DNA from: Neoconidiobolus thromboides FSU 785
Lineage: Eukaryota; Entomophthoromycota; Entomophthoromycetes; Entomophthorales; Neoconidiobolaceae
Direction: 5' to 3'
NCBI GenBank assembly: GCA_025603075.1
Contig: MU626309.1
Span: forward strand, 52,968-116,967
Length of the DNA: 64,000 nt
The stretch's first letter is position 1; every line of letters begins with the position of its first letter. Below, piece after piece: positions 22,682 to 35,360 of the stretch. Position numbers and translations under genes: made by a program. A model generated the notes under the pieces. It was given only the letters and a program-made list of their open reading frames with translations. It was not told the DNA's origin and ran no database searches.

Positions 22682-23216
22682 ATATGACCCACTTTTTTAT
22701 TTTAAGCTCTAATATAGTAAGACAACGATATGCTTACTATTTCGAACCTTTGTTACTTTAATATTTAGTCAATATATATTTAGTAAAATTCATAGTACGG
22801 CAGCATTTATATTTAAATTAAAAAGGATCCTCCATTAAATTTTGAGACATTTATTAATTTTATAAAAATAACGGTAATTCTAATAGATTAGTCTAACTAA
22901 ATAAAACACATCTACAAATAGACAATAACTGATATTGAATAAAACTTGATTTATAGACATTAGTACAATTTTTACTTAAAATCGATGCTTTAAAGTACAA
23001 ACTGATTTTAATAATTATTTTGAATGCCTTAATACAAACCCCAGCTCATACTCCTCTTTTCTAGATATTTTTTGGAGTTTCCAAGATAAAGGGTTCTTTA
23101 GAGTTTGTAGGCTTATTAGAGACAAATCCTCTCAGCTTTTACCACTAAAACCAAGTAAGATGAACCAGAAAAAGTTGCATTGTGTTTTAATGTTCATATT
23201 ATATGCAATCAATAAT

Positions 23217-23314
23217 GGGGATGGTTTTTTGATTTCATTACTTTTTCCACCTTTTAAGCGCTATTTGAGCGGAAAAGTTGTTAGTAAAATTCTTAAACAC
23301 AAAAATACATCCCT
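23217..23314 (+). mobile_element. MITE-like short repeat, copy 12
   Basis: Core AGCGCTATTTGAGCGG fully intact, GGGGATGG start, ACATCCCT end. Confidence 0.85.
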
Positions 23315-24030
23315 AATAGTAAATATTAAACTACATCCTAATTTGTTTGTAAATTGGTTTGTTGAGACCAGAAAATAGATTTGTAAAAGCTCATTATTAA
23401 GCATCAAATAACACAAATTAAAATGTCCTTATTAATTATTAGTATGATTTATAATATTTGATAATTAATTATTGTTTCCTTTACGCTTACAGTTATTTTT
23501 AAATTTAAAAGAGCATATATTTAAGGATTATTATAGTATTTTCAATGACCTATTATGTCACCTGAAATGGTATAAATTAACAATTTTAAACCCACTTTAA
23601 ACTAAATTATGCTCATTTCTAAATTAAACAAATTATAAACAAATGTTAAAATAAACTGTTTTATCAAAACTGCTATATAATTACAGTCGATCTTTATTAC
23701 TTACCAACGGCTTTAAATCATTGAAATTTCAATGTTTGAATGTAATATATTTTAGTTACTAGGTCCAACTTTATCATATAATCAAATAGTAGTCAATTGA
23801 GCGGAGTCATCTTTTTTATAACAATAAAACTTTAATGCAACTTAGTAGTAATTTGAGATTTTTACTGCTTTATTAGTATATAAATATACTAAACTTAATA
23901 TTATATAATTGCTGAAATATATCTCTATTCTACAATAGATTCTTATTCTCTCAATTATTTGTCATTATATAAAATAATAAATGATATTGATTTTAATTTT
24001 AGCTTTAAGTTGTTGACCTTAAAGTCACTT

Positions 24031-24130
24031 TTGAGATATTCCTTTAAATTTTGTCATTTTTCTGTTTTCTAAGTGCTATTAAGTGGAAAGAAGATCAGTA
24101 TATTTCTTAAGTAAAAAAGACTTCATCATT
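24031..24130 (+). mobile_element. MITE-like short repeat, degenerate copy 13
   Basis: TAAGTGCTATTAAGTGGAAAG and TTCTTAAG remain, but both ends have decayed (GAGATATT and TTCATCAT). Confidence 0.5.
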
Positions 24131-24344
24131 TAATAAAATTTGATGTATTTGTTTTTATCTTTTACTTGTTTTTAATTCTATATTGTAACCCAAGGCAAAA
24201 GCCATTGATTCGATTTTATTATAGTATTTTTAATAATTTGTTATAGCATTTCGAAGGTTTAAGTTATCACTTTAAAGTCGCTTTTAATTTTCATGTTTGT
24301 TTCTAAATTGAATTTGAAATTAAAGAATTTATAGATAAATATAT

Positions 24345-24442
24345 GGGGGTGTTTTTTTAGCTTCATTACTTTTTCCATCTTTTAAGCACTATTTGAGCGG
24401 AAAAGTTGTTAGTAGAATTCTTAAACACAAAAATCCATTCCC
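24345..24442 (+). mobile_element. MITE-like short repeat, copy 14
   Basis: GGGGGTGT start, end TTCCC followed by ATATG. TTCATTACTTTTTCCATC and TTGAGCGGAAAAGTTG intact. Confidence 0.85.
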
Positions 24443-25278
24443 ATATGTTAAAATAATAACATATTAATTAAAATCTCTATGGAATCATAACCACTATTTT
24501 TAGCATATTAATAGATCTAGTACATCAAAAGATCAATATTTTGTTCTCATGCGTTTAAATATTTGAGATTAAATTTTAATTTATCTAAATGATAGTTAAA
24601 TATAATAAATCCTCTCTTTTCAAATAAAGCCTTAATAAAACTTGTAAAAAGTGGAACATTTTTTACTGTTTGATTAATAAAAATACATCAATATCGGTAT
24701 GGTATCTATCAATCTTGACGCTATCTAAAAAAATAGAATGCAGGTTAATTTTGTCATTTTACTTGAGACATTAGTTGACTATAATTTGATTTTTATTAAA
24801 ATAATTATTATAAAATTCCTTTTATATGTAAATAAATTAATTTTTATAGCTCAGGAAGTTTAAAATACATTACTTTATTACTAGAGTCTGATTTAAGATT
24901 CAAAAAATAAAACAAAATACTTTTTGATATCATTAAAATTGAACTAATATATTAATTAAGGCCCATTGAAAAGAATTCTTGTATTGTATCTTGTTTATAA
25001 ACTCCCTTCTACTTACCTGAAACTTGTGCTACTATTCCTTTCTCATTGTTTATTGTTACTTTTGATAAAGAACGAGATTTAGATTTTGTTCTTTTCGAGG
25101 TTCGATCCAAGAACAGTAACTAGGAGATAATGAAATATTATAATTTTTGATTAGAAAATAAACAAATATCGAAATTGGGGCAAACCAAATTTTAATTTGA
25201 GCCAATTAAATATTTCAAATAATTTGACTTAATTATTCTTAAAATTCAAAGTTGGTAGTTTATCTTTTAATTAAAAAT

Positions 25279-26235
25279 ATGAGTGATAAGTAAGTACAAG
25301 TTTAAGCTTATATATAAACTAATTTAAGTAATAATTTTAACTCTAGCAAAAACCAAGATACCGTTACTTTCTTTCGTAAACGTAAAGAGCAACATAAATT
25401 AAAGGAAAGAGATGCTAAGATCCAATCAGCTAAAGCTAAGGTAATTTTTTTACATTTTATTTTAAATTTCAGCTCATATCACTCTTCAATTCCAGTCTTC
25501 GAATGAAAAGAAAACTCGATTCCTTAGACCAGATCATTTTTTAAAAAATAGCTTAAAAAAAGCTAAAGAAGTACGTCGATTAAATCGTATAAAAAGACAT
25601 AATATTTTACCCAAAGTACCATTAACTGGTAAAGTTTATTTAGTTATTCGTAACAAAACGTAAGTGTTTTTTTTAAAGTTTAAAAGACAATGAGGTATTA
25701 ACAAGATTTTATTTAGTATTGGTGATATCCCAGTTACTGTTAAAAAAGCATTCAGTGAATTAAGATTAAGTAAAATTAACACAGCTGTTTTTGTTGAAGC
25801 TACAAAAGAAAACATGGATAAAATTCAATTAATTAGTCCTTATGTGGTATTTGGGTAAGTCAGTAAAATTAACTTTTATTCAATTTAACTAAAGTACAAT
25901 TAAATAGTGAGCCCAACCTCAATTCCGTCAAAAGTTTAATATATAAACGTGGTTATACAGAGATCAATGATAAGCGAGTAGTATTAGATAACAATAATTT
26001 AGTAGAAGAAAAATTAGGGGAACAAGGGATAATTTGTATTGAAGATTTAGTTCATGAAATTTCCACTGTTGGCGATAATTTTAATATTGTTTCCAACTTT
26101 TTAGCCCCATTTAGTTTTATCATTCCAAAAAATAGCGATAAAACTTTAAAAATGGTTAATTCAACTGTTATGGATCGTACATCAGAACAAGAAAAAGCAG
26201 ATATTATTAATCAATTAGTGGCTAAAATGAATTGA
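25279..26235 (+). CDS. RLP7: Rlp7-like ribosome biogenesis protein (uL30/L7 family)
   Basis: Exons 25279-25289, 25347-25440, 25496-25659, 25717-25854 and 25908-26235; 244 residues, all in frame. The C-terminal half is clearly of the L7 family: EPNLNSVKSLIYKRGYTEIN, GEQGIICIEDLVHEISTVG and NFLAPFSF. The N-terminal half diverges from the ribosomal protein (TGKVYLVIRNKTIGDIPVTV, AFSELRLSKINTAVFVEAT), which favours Rlp7 (human RPL7L1), the assembly factor needed for pre-rRNA ITS2 processing, over uL30 itself. The basic N-terminus (RKRKEQHKLKERDAK) fits a nucleolar protein. It could still be a divergent uL30 if no other copy exists in the genome. Confidence 0.85.
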
Positions 26236-26740
26236 GTGGATATTACATTATTATGCATACACTCAATAGATTTTATGGCATTTTACTACTCCCTTTTTAT
26301 TTCATATAGAATTAAATATTTTTCAAAATATTATTTAATAATAATTAGATTTGAGATATTTTACTAGAATAATTTTATTCTTTTATAGAATAGAATGTTT
26401 TAATTTTGTAAATAACTAATATTAATAATATAAATTTTAATCTAAAGTTTTAGTGTTTCATAATTTCAATTAAAATATTTTAATATACAATAAATTTAAA
26501 ACTCAAGAAATAATTTTTAATATAAAAAGATCAATTAAATTTGATAAGCTTTCATTAAAGTATAATTTTATTTTTCTACCTTTAAAATATTTAATAGTTA
26601 ATAAACTGATGACCAATTGTAATAATCACAACTTTGGTAATTTTTATAAAACTAATATTAAATTCAATAATTTTCAACTTATTCAACATTGACTTTTTAA
26701 TTTCAATCGTAACATTGTCGATTCGTACAATAAAAGTTAC
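26236..26740. other. Intergenic between convergent 3' ends
   Basis: Extremely AT-rich 500 bp between Rlp7 and the WDR59-like gene. Nothing recognised. Confidence 0.6.
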
Positions 26741-29700
26741 TTACAACATTAATTCAGCTTGAACCTCAATACAATTGCAACCACAACCCGCTGGACAGGC
26801 TGCATTTTCGCCTTCAAAATTAGTATCGAACCATTCTTTCATATGATTCATATGTCCACCATGACCACAAATATTACAAAATGAAGAGATACCTTTTTTA
26901 TATATAAAAGAATTAACATGGAATTAGAATTTAATAATAAAACTTTATTACCTTTGACAAAAGTTTGACAAATTGTGCATTTTGGATACATTCGATGTTG
27001 ATAGCATTTTTTACAATATCTTTTTATTACATTTTCTTTATTCCCATTATTATTGTTATTCCCTAATGATGGTGAATTCAACCCATTTTCAAACTCTAAA
27101 GGAGATAAACAATGATAACAAGTAGGGTGAATTTCTAATCCAATATGATTTTTATCCTGCTTCAATATCTCTGAATTCTTTAATAATTCTGCTCTTTGAT
27201 CTAATAATCCCCATTTGTATAATATTTCAGCATATAATGCTCTATAAAAATTAAACTTCAATTGTTCTTCTATTGAAAATAATGAGTTCAGTTGTTTATT
27301 CTCTTTCATTTCCTTTTCTTCTTGATTCATTAATAACGAATTATTCCCACTTTGTTTACTTAATGTATTAAAGCTTAACATTGTTTCTCTTGAATGTGTG
27401 GTACTAAAACTACCTGGTCCTTCAAATGTATCTTTATTAAATTTACCAGTATCTTCCATTTTTAATCCACCATTGGGATCATAAGCATGTAATTCCATAC
27501 TATGTCGACCTAAACTACCATACAAACTCGATTTATAATTCATATCTAAAGAACTACCAAATAGATGAGAGCTAGTTCTTGAATGAGATTCATTATCATT
27601 TTCTCGTAAGAATTTTATTGGATGAGTGGATGTAGGTGACATGGAATATAGACCTAAATTAGTAGGTAGAATTGGGGTTGTTTTTACTAAACAAGAATAT
27701 TAGATTAAACTATTTTTACTAATTAAGTTAACAAAATAACTTACAAGCAGGAGAAATAGGTTTGTTAATATCAGTATTAACTGGTTTTGGTGGTAATCTT
27801 CTTGGAGATGCAATTTCTTTTTGATAAAATGAATTATTTTTTATTGTTGAATTAGTTTGTAATAATGGATTTTGTAATAAAATAGGTGATTTTCGATCAT
27901 TAATAGAATTTTTATGAAATAATCGACTTGCTGGTCGACTCAATGTTATTGGACTAAAGTAGTCTTTAGGTATTTCAGATGTTAAACTGTATGATATTGG
28001 ATCATGATTCAACTAAACAAATAAATTAAACTAAATTAAATTAAATTAAATTAAATTAAATTAAATTTTACTTTTGAAATTGCATTAATTTCATTAGGTG
28101 CTTCAATACTAGATAAAGAATCAAAAATTGTTGCTAATATTCCCAATGTTTGTATATCATTTATTAATTCATAATAATTAAATCTAAATCAATAATAATA
28201 TAAATAATATAAATAATATAAATAATATAAGTAATATAAGTAATATAAATAATATAAATAATATAATAAACTTACAAATTTAAAACTAATTTTTTACCAA
28301 ATGGATGAGAACCCCAGATCATTAAATTTTGATTATATTCCGTTAATATATATTTAGTACAATCTGATAATCTTTTTTCATCATAATTTAAATTTATAGT
28401 CTCATTTCTATTTTTTAATTTTGGTGGTTTGAATAAAAAAATTAAATTTAACAATTTCCATAATTTAGATAAATCTTTTCTTCCTTTCATTTTAGCTATT
28501 TTTCTATTGTGATTTAAAATATGAGATAATGATTTACCAAATATTTTATAATTATAAGCTAATTCAAAATCCGGATATATAAAATTAGTTATATTTCTAA
28601 TATGAATCTGTTTACTATGATTTTTTTTCATTGAAACTTTAGATCCACCCAAATTATCCGATACATTCGTAAATAAATTTTTTTGATTTTTTTGGTTTTT
28701 TTGTAATTGCAATGAAGTATTATTATGAGCATTTGGTCGATAATATAAAGAAGATACAATAAACAATTCATCTGGATCATCTGGATCATCTGATGTTGAT
28801 AATATATCTTCCATTTTATTTCTAGTTAAATATTGATAATTATTTGAAGAAGCTAATCTAAACATTTTTAAAGATTCATATGATCTTGGATGAATATGAT
28901 AAGATGAAAATAAATTATTATTATTATTATTACTATTGTTATTATTATTATTATGTAACATTGACTCAGTTGAAAAAAATAAAATTAATTGATCATTATT
29001 GCCAAATATACCTGAACACATTCTAGGAAATGGAATATTTTGATCTTCTAATTCTAACGCTGATACTAATTCTCTTGTATTTGATAATTTATTTGCTTTA
29101 TGATAAGTTTGGTTTTCTTCATCTGAGTTGTCTGAATAAGATTTATTATTGTTATTACCATTATTATTATTATTATTAGATAAATCATAAGGCGGTTTTT
29201 CACCTAACATAAAGCTAATACATGGAAATAAACAATGCAAATTTTTAGATACATGAGCTTTGGATATGTTTTGTAATGAATTTAATATAAATCCTCGATC
29301 TGCCATTGAAACGATACCTTGTTTTGATAACTCAAATATTGGATAATTTTGATTAGGATAATCAATTGGAAAATCGATATTTAATCGAATATTAATTAAA
29401 TTTCCTCCTTTTTGCAATAATACTGGTAATCCTAATGTACAACTTCTTCCTGGCACATCAATTCTTTCAAATTCAACTCCTTGATTTTTAAATTGTTGTT
29501 TCATTATAGCAAATTCCTCCATCAAACTTTTAATTGTCCATCCTTTATAATAAGATGCTAAATTATCGGATGGGTTTTTACTATAACCTTTTACAGCTTT
29601 AATCCATGAATTAACGAAATTACTTGTCATTATTTCAGTTCGTATTTCTTTTTGTGGTTGTAAGTTGGTTGGTAAAGGTAACATTGTATTACGATGTAAG

Positions 29701-31592
29701 GGTGATGTAGATATTATATTATTTGAATTAGGTGGTGATGAATTGATAAAAGATAAATTATCTTTAGATGATTTATTGCTACTCCATGCTGTATTAATAT
29801 TTATACAATTTGTTTGTGGTGAGGTTGTACTATGTCTCGGTGTGCGATAAGATATCCCTTTTTCTGTAGACGATTTACTATCAGGTGTTAATTTACGCGG
29901 TAAACTACCAACTGCCTGTAATAATAATATTAAATATATTCAAATATTAAATTAATATTTACCCTTAGTTGAGATTCGCCAATTGGCCAAAGTCGAAGCT
30001 GACGATCTAATGAAAAGGTCACCAATTGAAATTCCCTATCATCTATAATAATAATTAAATATAAATTATTTGTTTATTTAATTCAAACTTTACCTTCCAA
30101 ATTAAAAGTTTCGTTATTACCCCTAATACGCCATAAAAATTCTCTAACAATACCAGTATGACCTTTATACTGAAACACAGGTGCTTCTGGTTTTTCTTTG
30201 TCCCATAAATATAAATCATTTTCACATCGTAATGGTATACTAATTATTCCTCTACCAAAGGGCTATAATTTTTAAAAATAAATAAATATCAAATAAACAA
30301 AATTTAATATAATAAACAATAAATAAATAACATGTAATAAATAATATATAATAAATAACACATAATAAATAATAAATAATAAAAATATTACTGTGTAACG
30401 TGCTTTACCAATTGGAAATGTAGTATTAATTTGACCTTTTGGTTCACTTAAATTTTCAATATCCCAAAACTAAAATTAAATTATTATTTAATATTAAAAT
30501 TATTTTATTAATAATATTATTCTCTACTTTTATTGTTTTATCATAACTGCAAGTTAATAGTTCATTTTCAGTTGCTCTGCTCCAGTTAATATTAGCAATT
30601 TTTTTATCATGGACTTGGATAGAATGCAAGGGCGTAGAACCTTTCTAAAATCGATAAATAAATAAAAAAATCAATATAGAAAAAAGTGAAATTTTTAATT
30701 GAAACTTACTCTAGTATCCCAAATTTTTAAAATAGTTTCTTGAGCCGTAGCTAATAAATAATCTTTATGTGGATGAAAATCAATTTGAGATATTGATAAA
30801 TCCCAATTAATTAATGTTTGTGCAGCTTTATTGACATCTTGTCTTAAATCCCAAATTTTAACGGAAGTATCTAAAGATGCTGTACCCAGTATTTCGGGAT
30901 GTATATTATTCCAATTGACATCACTAATAGCTCTATCATGTCCTGATACTATAAATTCTACTGAATTTAATTTGGGACGCAACAAATTCCATATTAAACA
31001 TTTTTGATTGAACTAAATAAAATATTGTGATTTAATTATGCTAGTTTTCTAAGCGTAAATTTAAATAAAAATTACTGTTGTTGCAATCCAAGTTTCCCTT
31101 GTATGATGAGGGTTCCATTGTGCTTCTGCTACTTCCCATCGAGAAAAATAAGGTAATGCTCGAGGCGGATCAAAAGGATTTTCAAGATCAATAATTAATA
31201 AACCATTTCGACTAGTATTAAAAAAATCATTAATTTACATTATACATAGAAATATACATAGAATAATATATAGAATGTAATAATCCAATTAAAATAGCTT
31301 GAAATTACCTAGCCAAAACAATATCTCTTTTTAAGGGAGAAATAGACATTGCTGCAATTGGTTCATCAATTTTAATATTTAATTGTTGATAAAAAGAAGT
31401 ATCTAAATTCGTTTCAAAATAACTTTTCTTTTCTTCATGTTTTGGAGGTGTTTCTAAAGTTTCAAGATTATTTTTTTCATAAGATGGAGATTCTAATTCC
31501 AATGAATTCTTTTTTTTTTCGATGGTATCATTAATATCATTGATTGTTATTGAAGGTAATACAGGAGTTATTGAGGCACTTTCATCACTCAT
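26741..31592 (-). CDS. WDR59/Sea3 (Mtc5)-like subunit of the SEA/GATOR2 complex
   Basis: Twelve exons, from 31592 to 26741: 31592-31309, 31211-31076, 31012-30710, 30644-30528, 30469-30392, 30262-30094, 30042-29963, 29915-28276, 28183-28072, 28012-27745, 27686-26952 and 26892-26741. They total 1357 residues in one frame. The N-terminal part carries WD40 repeats (SGHDRAISDVNWNNIHPEIL, ASLDTSVKIWDLRQD, ELLTCSYDKTIKFWDIEN, VTFSLDRQLRLWPIG). An RWD-like domain follows (INIRLNIDFPIDYPNQNYPI). Then comes the WDR59-typical block NIPFPRMCSGIFG and a C-terminal zinc RING (CNICGHGGHMNHMKEWF, CPAGCGCNC). The complex sits on the vacuole and relieves inhibition of TORC1. It is longer than human WDR59 because of Asn tracts and linkers. 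Tandem AAATT and ATAAT repeats fill two of the introns. Confidence 0.88.
28028..28066. repeat. Microsatellite (AAATT)n inside an intron
   Basis: About seven tandem TAAAT units next to the donor of the ninth intron of the WDR59-like gene. Confidence 0.9.
28192..28266. repeat. Tandem repeat (ATAATATAA)n inside an intron
   Basis: About eight units of a 9-bp AT-only repeat fill the eighth intron of the WDR59-like gene. Confidence 0.9.
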
Positions 31593-31799
31593 AATTAAAT
31601 TAAATACAAAATGGTAATCTTTTTATTTAGCTGTGACTTAAATTGAATTCTGTAAACAAAATGAAGTCAATTAATTTTATTACTTGAACTTTATTGGCTA
31701 ATGAAAATCAATTCTAACAAATAAGTTGAAGTAATTTAAAAGTAAATCAGATAGATAAATTTTAGAGGGAGAGCATTATCAATTACTTTATTAAAAGAG

Positions 31800-33903
31800 A
31801 TGAATCCCAACACCGATATGAATACAAATGAAACTGAGAATGAAGAAATACAAACCTTAACACGAGTCCAAGAATTATTGCAAAAAGGGGGAATAATGTT
31901 ACCTTCGTCAGCGGTTAAACCACCGTTGAAAGATAATCTTAAAGAATCTTCACCAGAATCCACATTACCTCAATATTGGTATCCATTAGGAGCAGGTATT
32001 ACACAAAAAATGGAACCAATGGATATAACTTCGGAAGGTACTATCTATTTGAGAGAAAGACCAAGTATTAGAGATAAAGCCGATGAAACTATTGGTAGGA
32101 TATGGGAAGAAAGTAGTATTAGTTTTGATAAGTTAACTAAAGATAACTTTATAAATAAATTTACTGAAAATGGAGATACTAAGTCGGATGTAGATGTAGT
32201 TGAAGAAGAAGAAGAAGAAGAAGAAGAAGAATTTACTACAGATAAATTTTTGGAAACTATTACTATGATGAAAAGACGTTTATTGTAAGCTATCATTATT
32301 TTAATAATTGATTTTAAATTTTGAAAAGGTTTTTACTAAAAATAATAAACTGATATTAAAACGAATTAATTAATTTAGAGAATGCAAACAAGAAGCAGGA
32401 ATAACGTATGATATGGTGAATTTGCTAAAAAATAACCCCACTACAAACCCCCAACTAAGTTTAGAAGATTTAATAAAAAGGGGAGAAACTTCTAAAAACC
32501 CAATGCCATTAGCACCAAATGCATTAGATTATTCTTTTGGTGCGTTAGAAGAACCAAGTTTAAAAAGGAAGATTGGGGATTCTAAATTAAATTTAGCTGC
32601 TAAGAGAAGCCAAATTGTTAACTCAGTGGAATTACTAAAACAAGGGGAACAAAGGTTGAAGTTAATGATTGATAGTGAAGCGTTATTTTGGTCCAAGATG
32701 TTTAAATTGAAACCTTTAGGCTGGGTTATTCAATCTACTCTTCAGAGGTTAGATAGTAATTTAAAACCATTTACAGTAAATTACGGATATAGAGATGGTA
32801 TTATTATATTCTGTTTTTATAATAATAAATTTTAACTGAAACCAATTTATTTTAGCTGGTTCAACCTTCAATGTGAATACAGTAGCTGAATTAACACATG
32901 ATATTAATGAAGCTGGAGCCGTATCCGTTCGGCCTTTTCTTGAACATCAAATACCAAAAACAGTGATTTTACAATTAATTGGAGAAAACTACTCTTCCTT
33001 AAAAGATAAGATAGATAGTAATTTTATTATACCATTTCAACATCCGTTAGAGCCCTTACCGAATGATTGGGACATGGATTTAGCAGTGTTAAAAATTCAT
33101 CGTACATTGCAATTGGCTCGTAGCACTTGTTTAGATTTAGAATTATTTCATCATTTAACTAAAGAAGCAAGAGATTTGGAATCTGTTATTAAAACTACAG
33201 ATGATTTAATTTTAATTCGTATCAATGATCAGGTAGATTTAGCTATTAGGTATGTACCTTTACCTAAAAGTTACATAGACGAGTTAAATCAAACTATTCA
33301 TATTAAAAATGGAAATTTAAATACAGCAGATGTTTGTCAAAAAATCAAAGTGACCATGTATTCTCAATTGAGAATCATTCATCAAAATCGGTTAATTCAA
33401 AGAAAAAATAAACTAATGAAAAACATTGTTTATGATAATGAACCACCATTAGAAGAGATTAAGTAAGTGTTTTATTTATTCATTATATTTATTTAAAATA
33501 TTTTTAAAATAGAAAATTTGAAAAAGTATCCCCAATATTATCCACCAATATAGATTTATGTAAATATCATTTTTTCCTACGAAGAATGTGGAAAGAAACC
33601 ATTAAAGCATTGAGTGAAATCAACCTACCAGAACTTCCAACCAAAGCTGAAATACCACGGATTGAAGCTGATTTAGCACTTCAACCAGGTGCTCAATTAG
33701 GTTGTTTTACAACTAGTCATTATATTACTATTGTTGTACTTGGAGCTCATATTATTCAATTTCATTTATCAGCCCCAAATAAGTTAGTGGCTCATTTGTA
33801 CTCCGGAGATATTGAAATGGATATTGAAATGGATTGGTTTAAAATTTTGATCAAAAATGAAGTTTTAAAAATTTTAAAAGTACATGATATGATCGAGGTA
33901 TAG
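31800..33903 (+). CDS. MED17: Mediator head subunit Med17 (Srb4)
   Basis: Exons 31800-32284, 32379-32797, 32856-33462 and 33513-33903; 633 residues. The Med17 signature lies in exon 2: a helix LLKQGEQRLKLMIDSEALFW followed by KMFKLKPLGWVIQS. The N-terminus carries the usual leader (RVQELLQKGGIML) and an acidic tract of about twelve Glu (32200-32230). Med17 is the scaffold of the Mediator head that touches Pol II and TFIIH. Its promoter is shared with the divergent WDR59-like gene only 207 bp away. The last exon reads to TAG at 33901-33903. The bases GAG|GTATAG at the end could also be read as a donor, so a short extra C-terminal exon is not excluded. Confidence 0.88.
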
Positions 33904-34297
33904 AGTTGAAGAAAGTGTTGTGAAATTATTCAAGGTAAGTGAAGGTGTTTTGAAAAAAAATTGAAGGTTAAGATGTTATTGTTGATGGATTTAATAAAAT
34001 AGTAATGTTAATAAATTTTCAAATCGTTTTTTAATAGTATTTTATAAACACCTTTTTATAGATGAGAGTTATCTTTTTTATGAAAACTTATTCGATTATT
34101 AGCATTTCCAGAAATTAAAAAATTTCTTTAGTTAAAATAGAAATATTTATAAGATTAAAATAAAATTCAAAATAAAATACTAAAAACATCTTATAAACAT
34201 TCTAACTATTTTAAAAGAACAGTAAGTTTGTGGCTTAAAACTGTCTACTTTTTCTATAAAAAAAACCCAAAAACTTCATTCCCAAAAACCAACAAAT
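33904..34297. other. Short intergenic region
   Basis: About 400 bp between Med17 and the thioesterase, both on the plus strand; AT-rich, nothing recognised. Confidence 0.6.
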
Positions 34298-35360
34298 ATG
34301 TTTGCAAAAATTGGAAGCTTCCTATTAATAGTCCTCCTCGCCATTCTTTTTCGTAATAATTTTTCAATTAATTATAATATGACAAGTACTTTATTACCTT
34401 CCATCATTCGACAAGCTACCAAATCTCATACAGCTTCTGTAATTTTCCTTCATGGTTTAGGAGATAGTGGAAATGGCTGGTAAGTTTGAAAATGAAATCA
34501 ATTAAAAATTATAAAATTTAACAACCAATCTTCTCATTAGGGCACCAGTAGCAGATCAAATTAAAGCTCAATTCCCACACATTAAATTTATATTTCCTAA
34601 TGCGTAAGTTTTGATATTATTCTATTATTTAAAAAGAGAAACATTTTATTTATTACATTCTCAACTCAGTCCTAACCAACCAGTAACTTTAAATGGAGGT
34701 ATGTCCATGCCTTCCTGGTATGATATTACTTCTTTAAGTGATTTAGAAGAGCATCAGGATAAAGCTGGTATGTTAGCTTCGGTACAAAAAGGTAAAATTA
34801 TTTTATATTATTCAATAACTATATGCATGTTCATACAATTTTTTATCTTAAAGTTAATAAACTTATTCAAAATGAAATTGATATTGGTATTAATCCAAAT
34901 AGAATCGTAATTGGTGGATTTTCTCAAGGTAATTAGCCACAATTATAGTATTTTCAAAAAGAATGATGGATTTTTAAAATTTAACTAGGTTGTGTTGTCA
35001 GCTTGTTAACTGCCCTTACTTCCGAATACCAATTTGCTGGTGTTGTTAGTTTTAGTGGTTATCTACCAATAGTTAAACAAGTATTTAATATGGCTACTGA
35101 TAGTTCTAAAAAAGCACCCATCTTGTGGTGTCATGGAGAACAAGATGAAGTAATATGGATTATTTAATTTCGAATAAAATAACAAACTCTATTTTTAGGT
35201 AGTAAACTATAAATATGGATTACTCAGTAAAGAAGCCTTGACAAAGAATAAATACAATGTGGAATTTCATTCTTTCCCTAATATGGGACATTCTGCTTGT
35301 CAAGAAGAAATCATGATCTTAACTCAGTTTTTAAGGCGTGTTGTACCAGAGAATATTTAG
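34298..35360 (+). CDS. Acyl-protein thioesterase 1-like serine hydrolase with an N-terminal anchor
   Basis: Six exons (34298-34479, 34541-34603, 34670-34791, 34854-34928, 34989-35149, 35199-35360) give 254 residues. It has an alpha/beta hydrolase fold with VIFLHGLGDSGNGW, the nucleophile in GGFSQG (interrupted by an intron between Q and G), Asp in HGEQDEVV and His in NMGHSACQEE. This is the APT1/LYPLA1 pattern; the enzyme removes palmitate from proteins and can act on lysophospholipids. The family usually begins near the internal Met-28 (MTSTLLPSI). Here an upstream in-frame ATG adds MFAKIGSFLLIVLLAILFR, a signal-anchor-like segment. Start at Met-28 would give about 227 residues, the normal cytosolic size, so two forms are possible. 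Confidence 0.9.

Larger units (their letters stand above)
21889..25278. other. Gene-poor, repeat-rich interval of 3.4 kb
   Basis: Four short-repeat copies (22580-22681, 23217-23314, 24031-24130, 24345-24442). The frames at 22567-22761 and 23160-23378 run mainly through repeat copies and are not genes. One exon-like segment on the minus strand at 25017-25119 is discussed in the findings. Confidence 0.6.
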
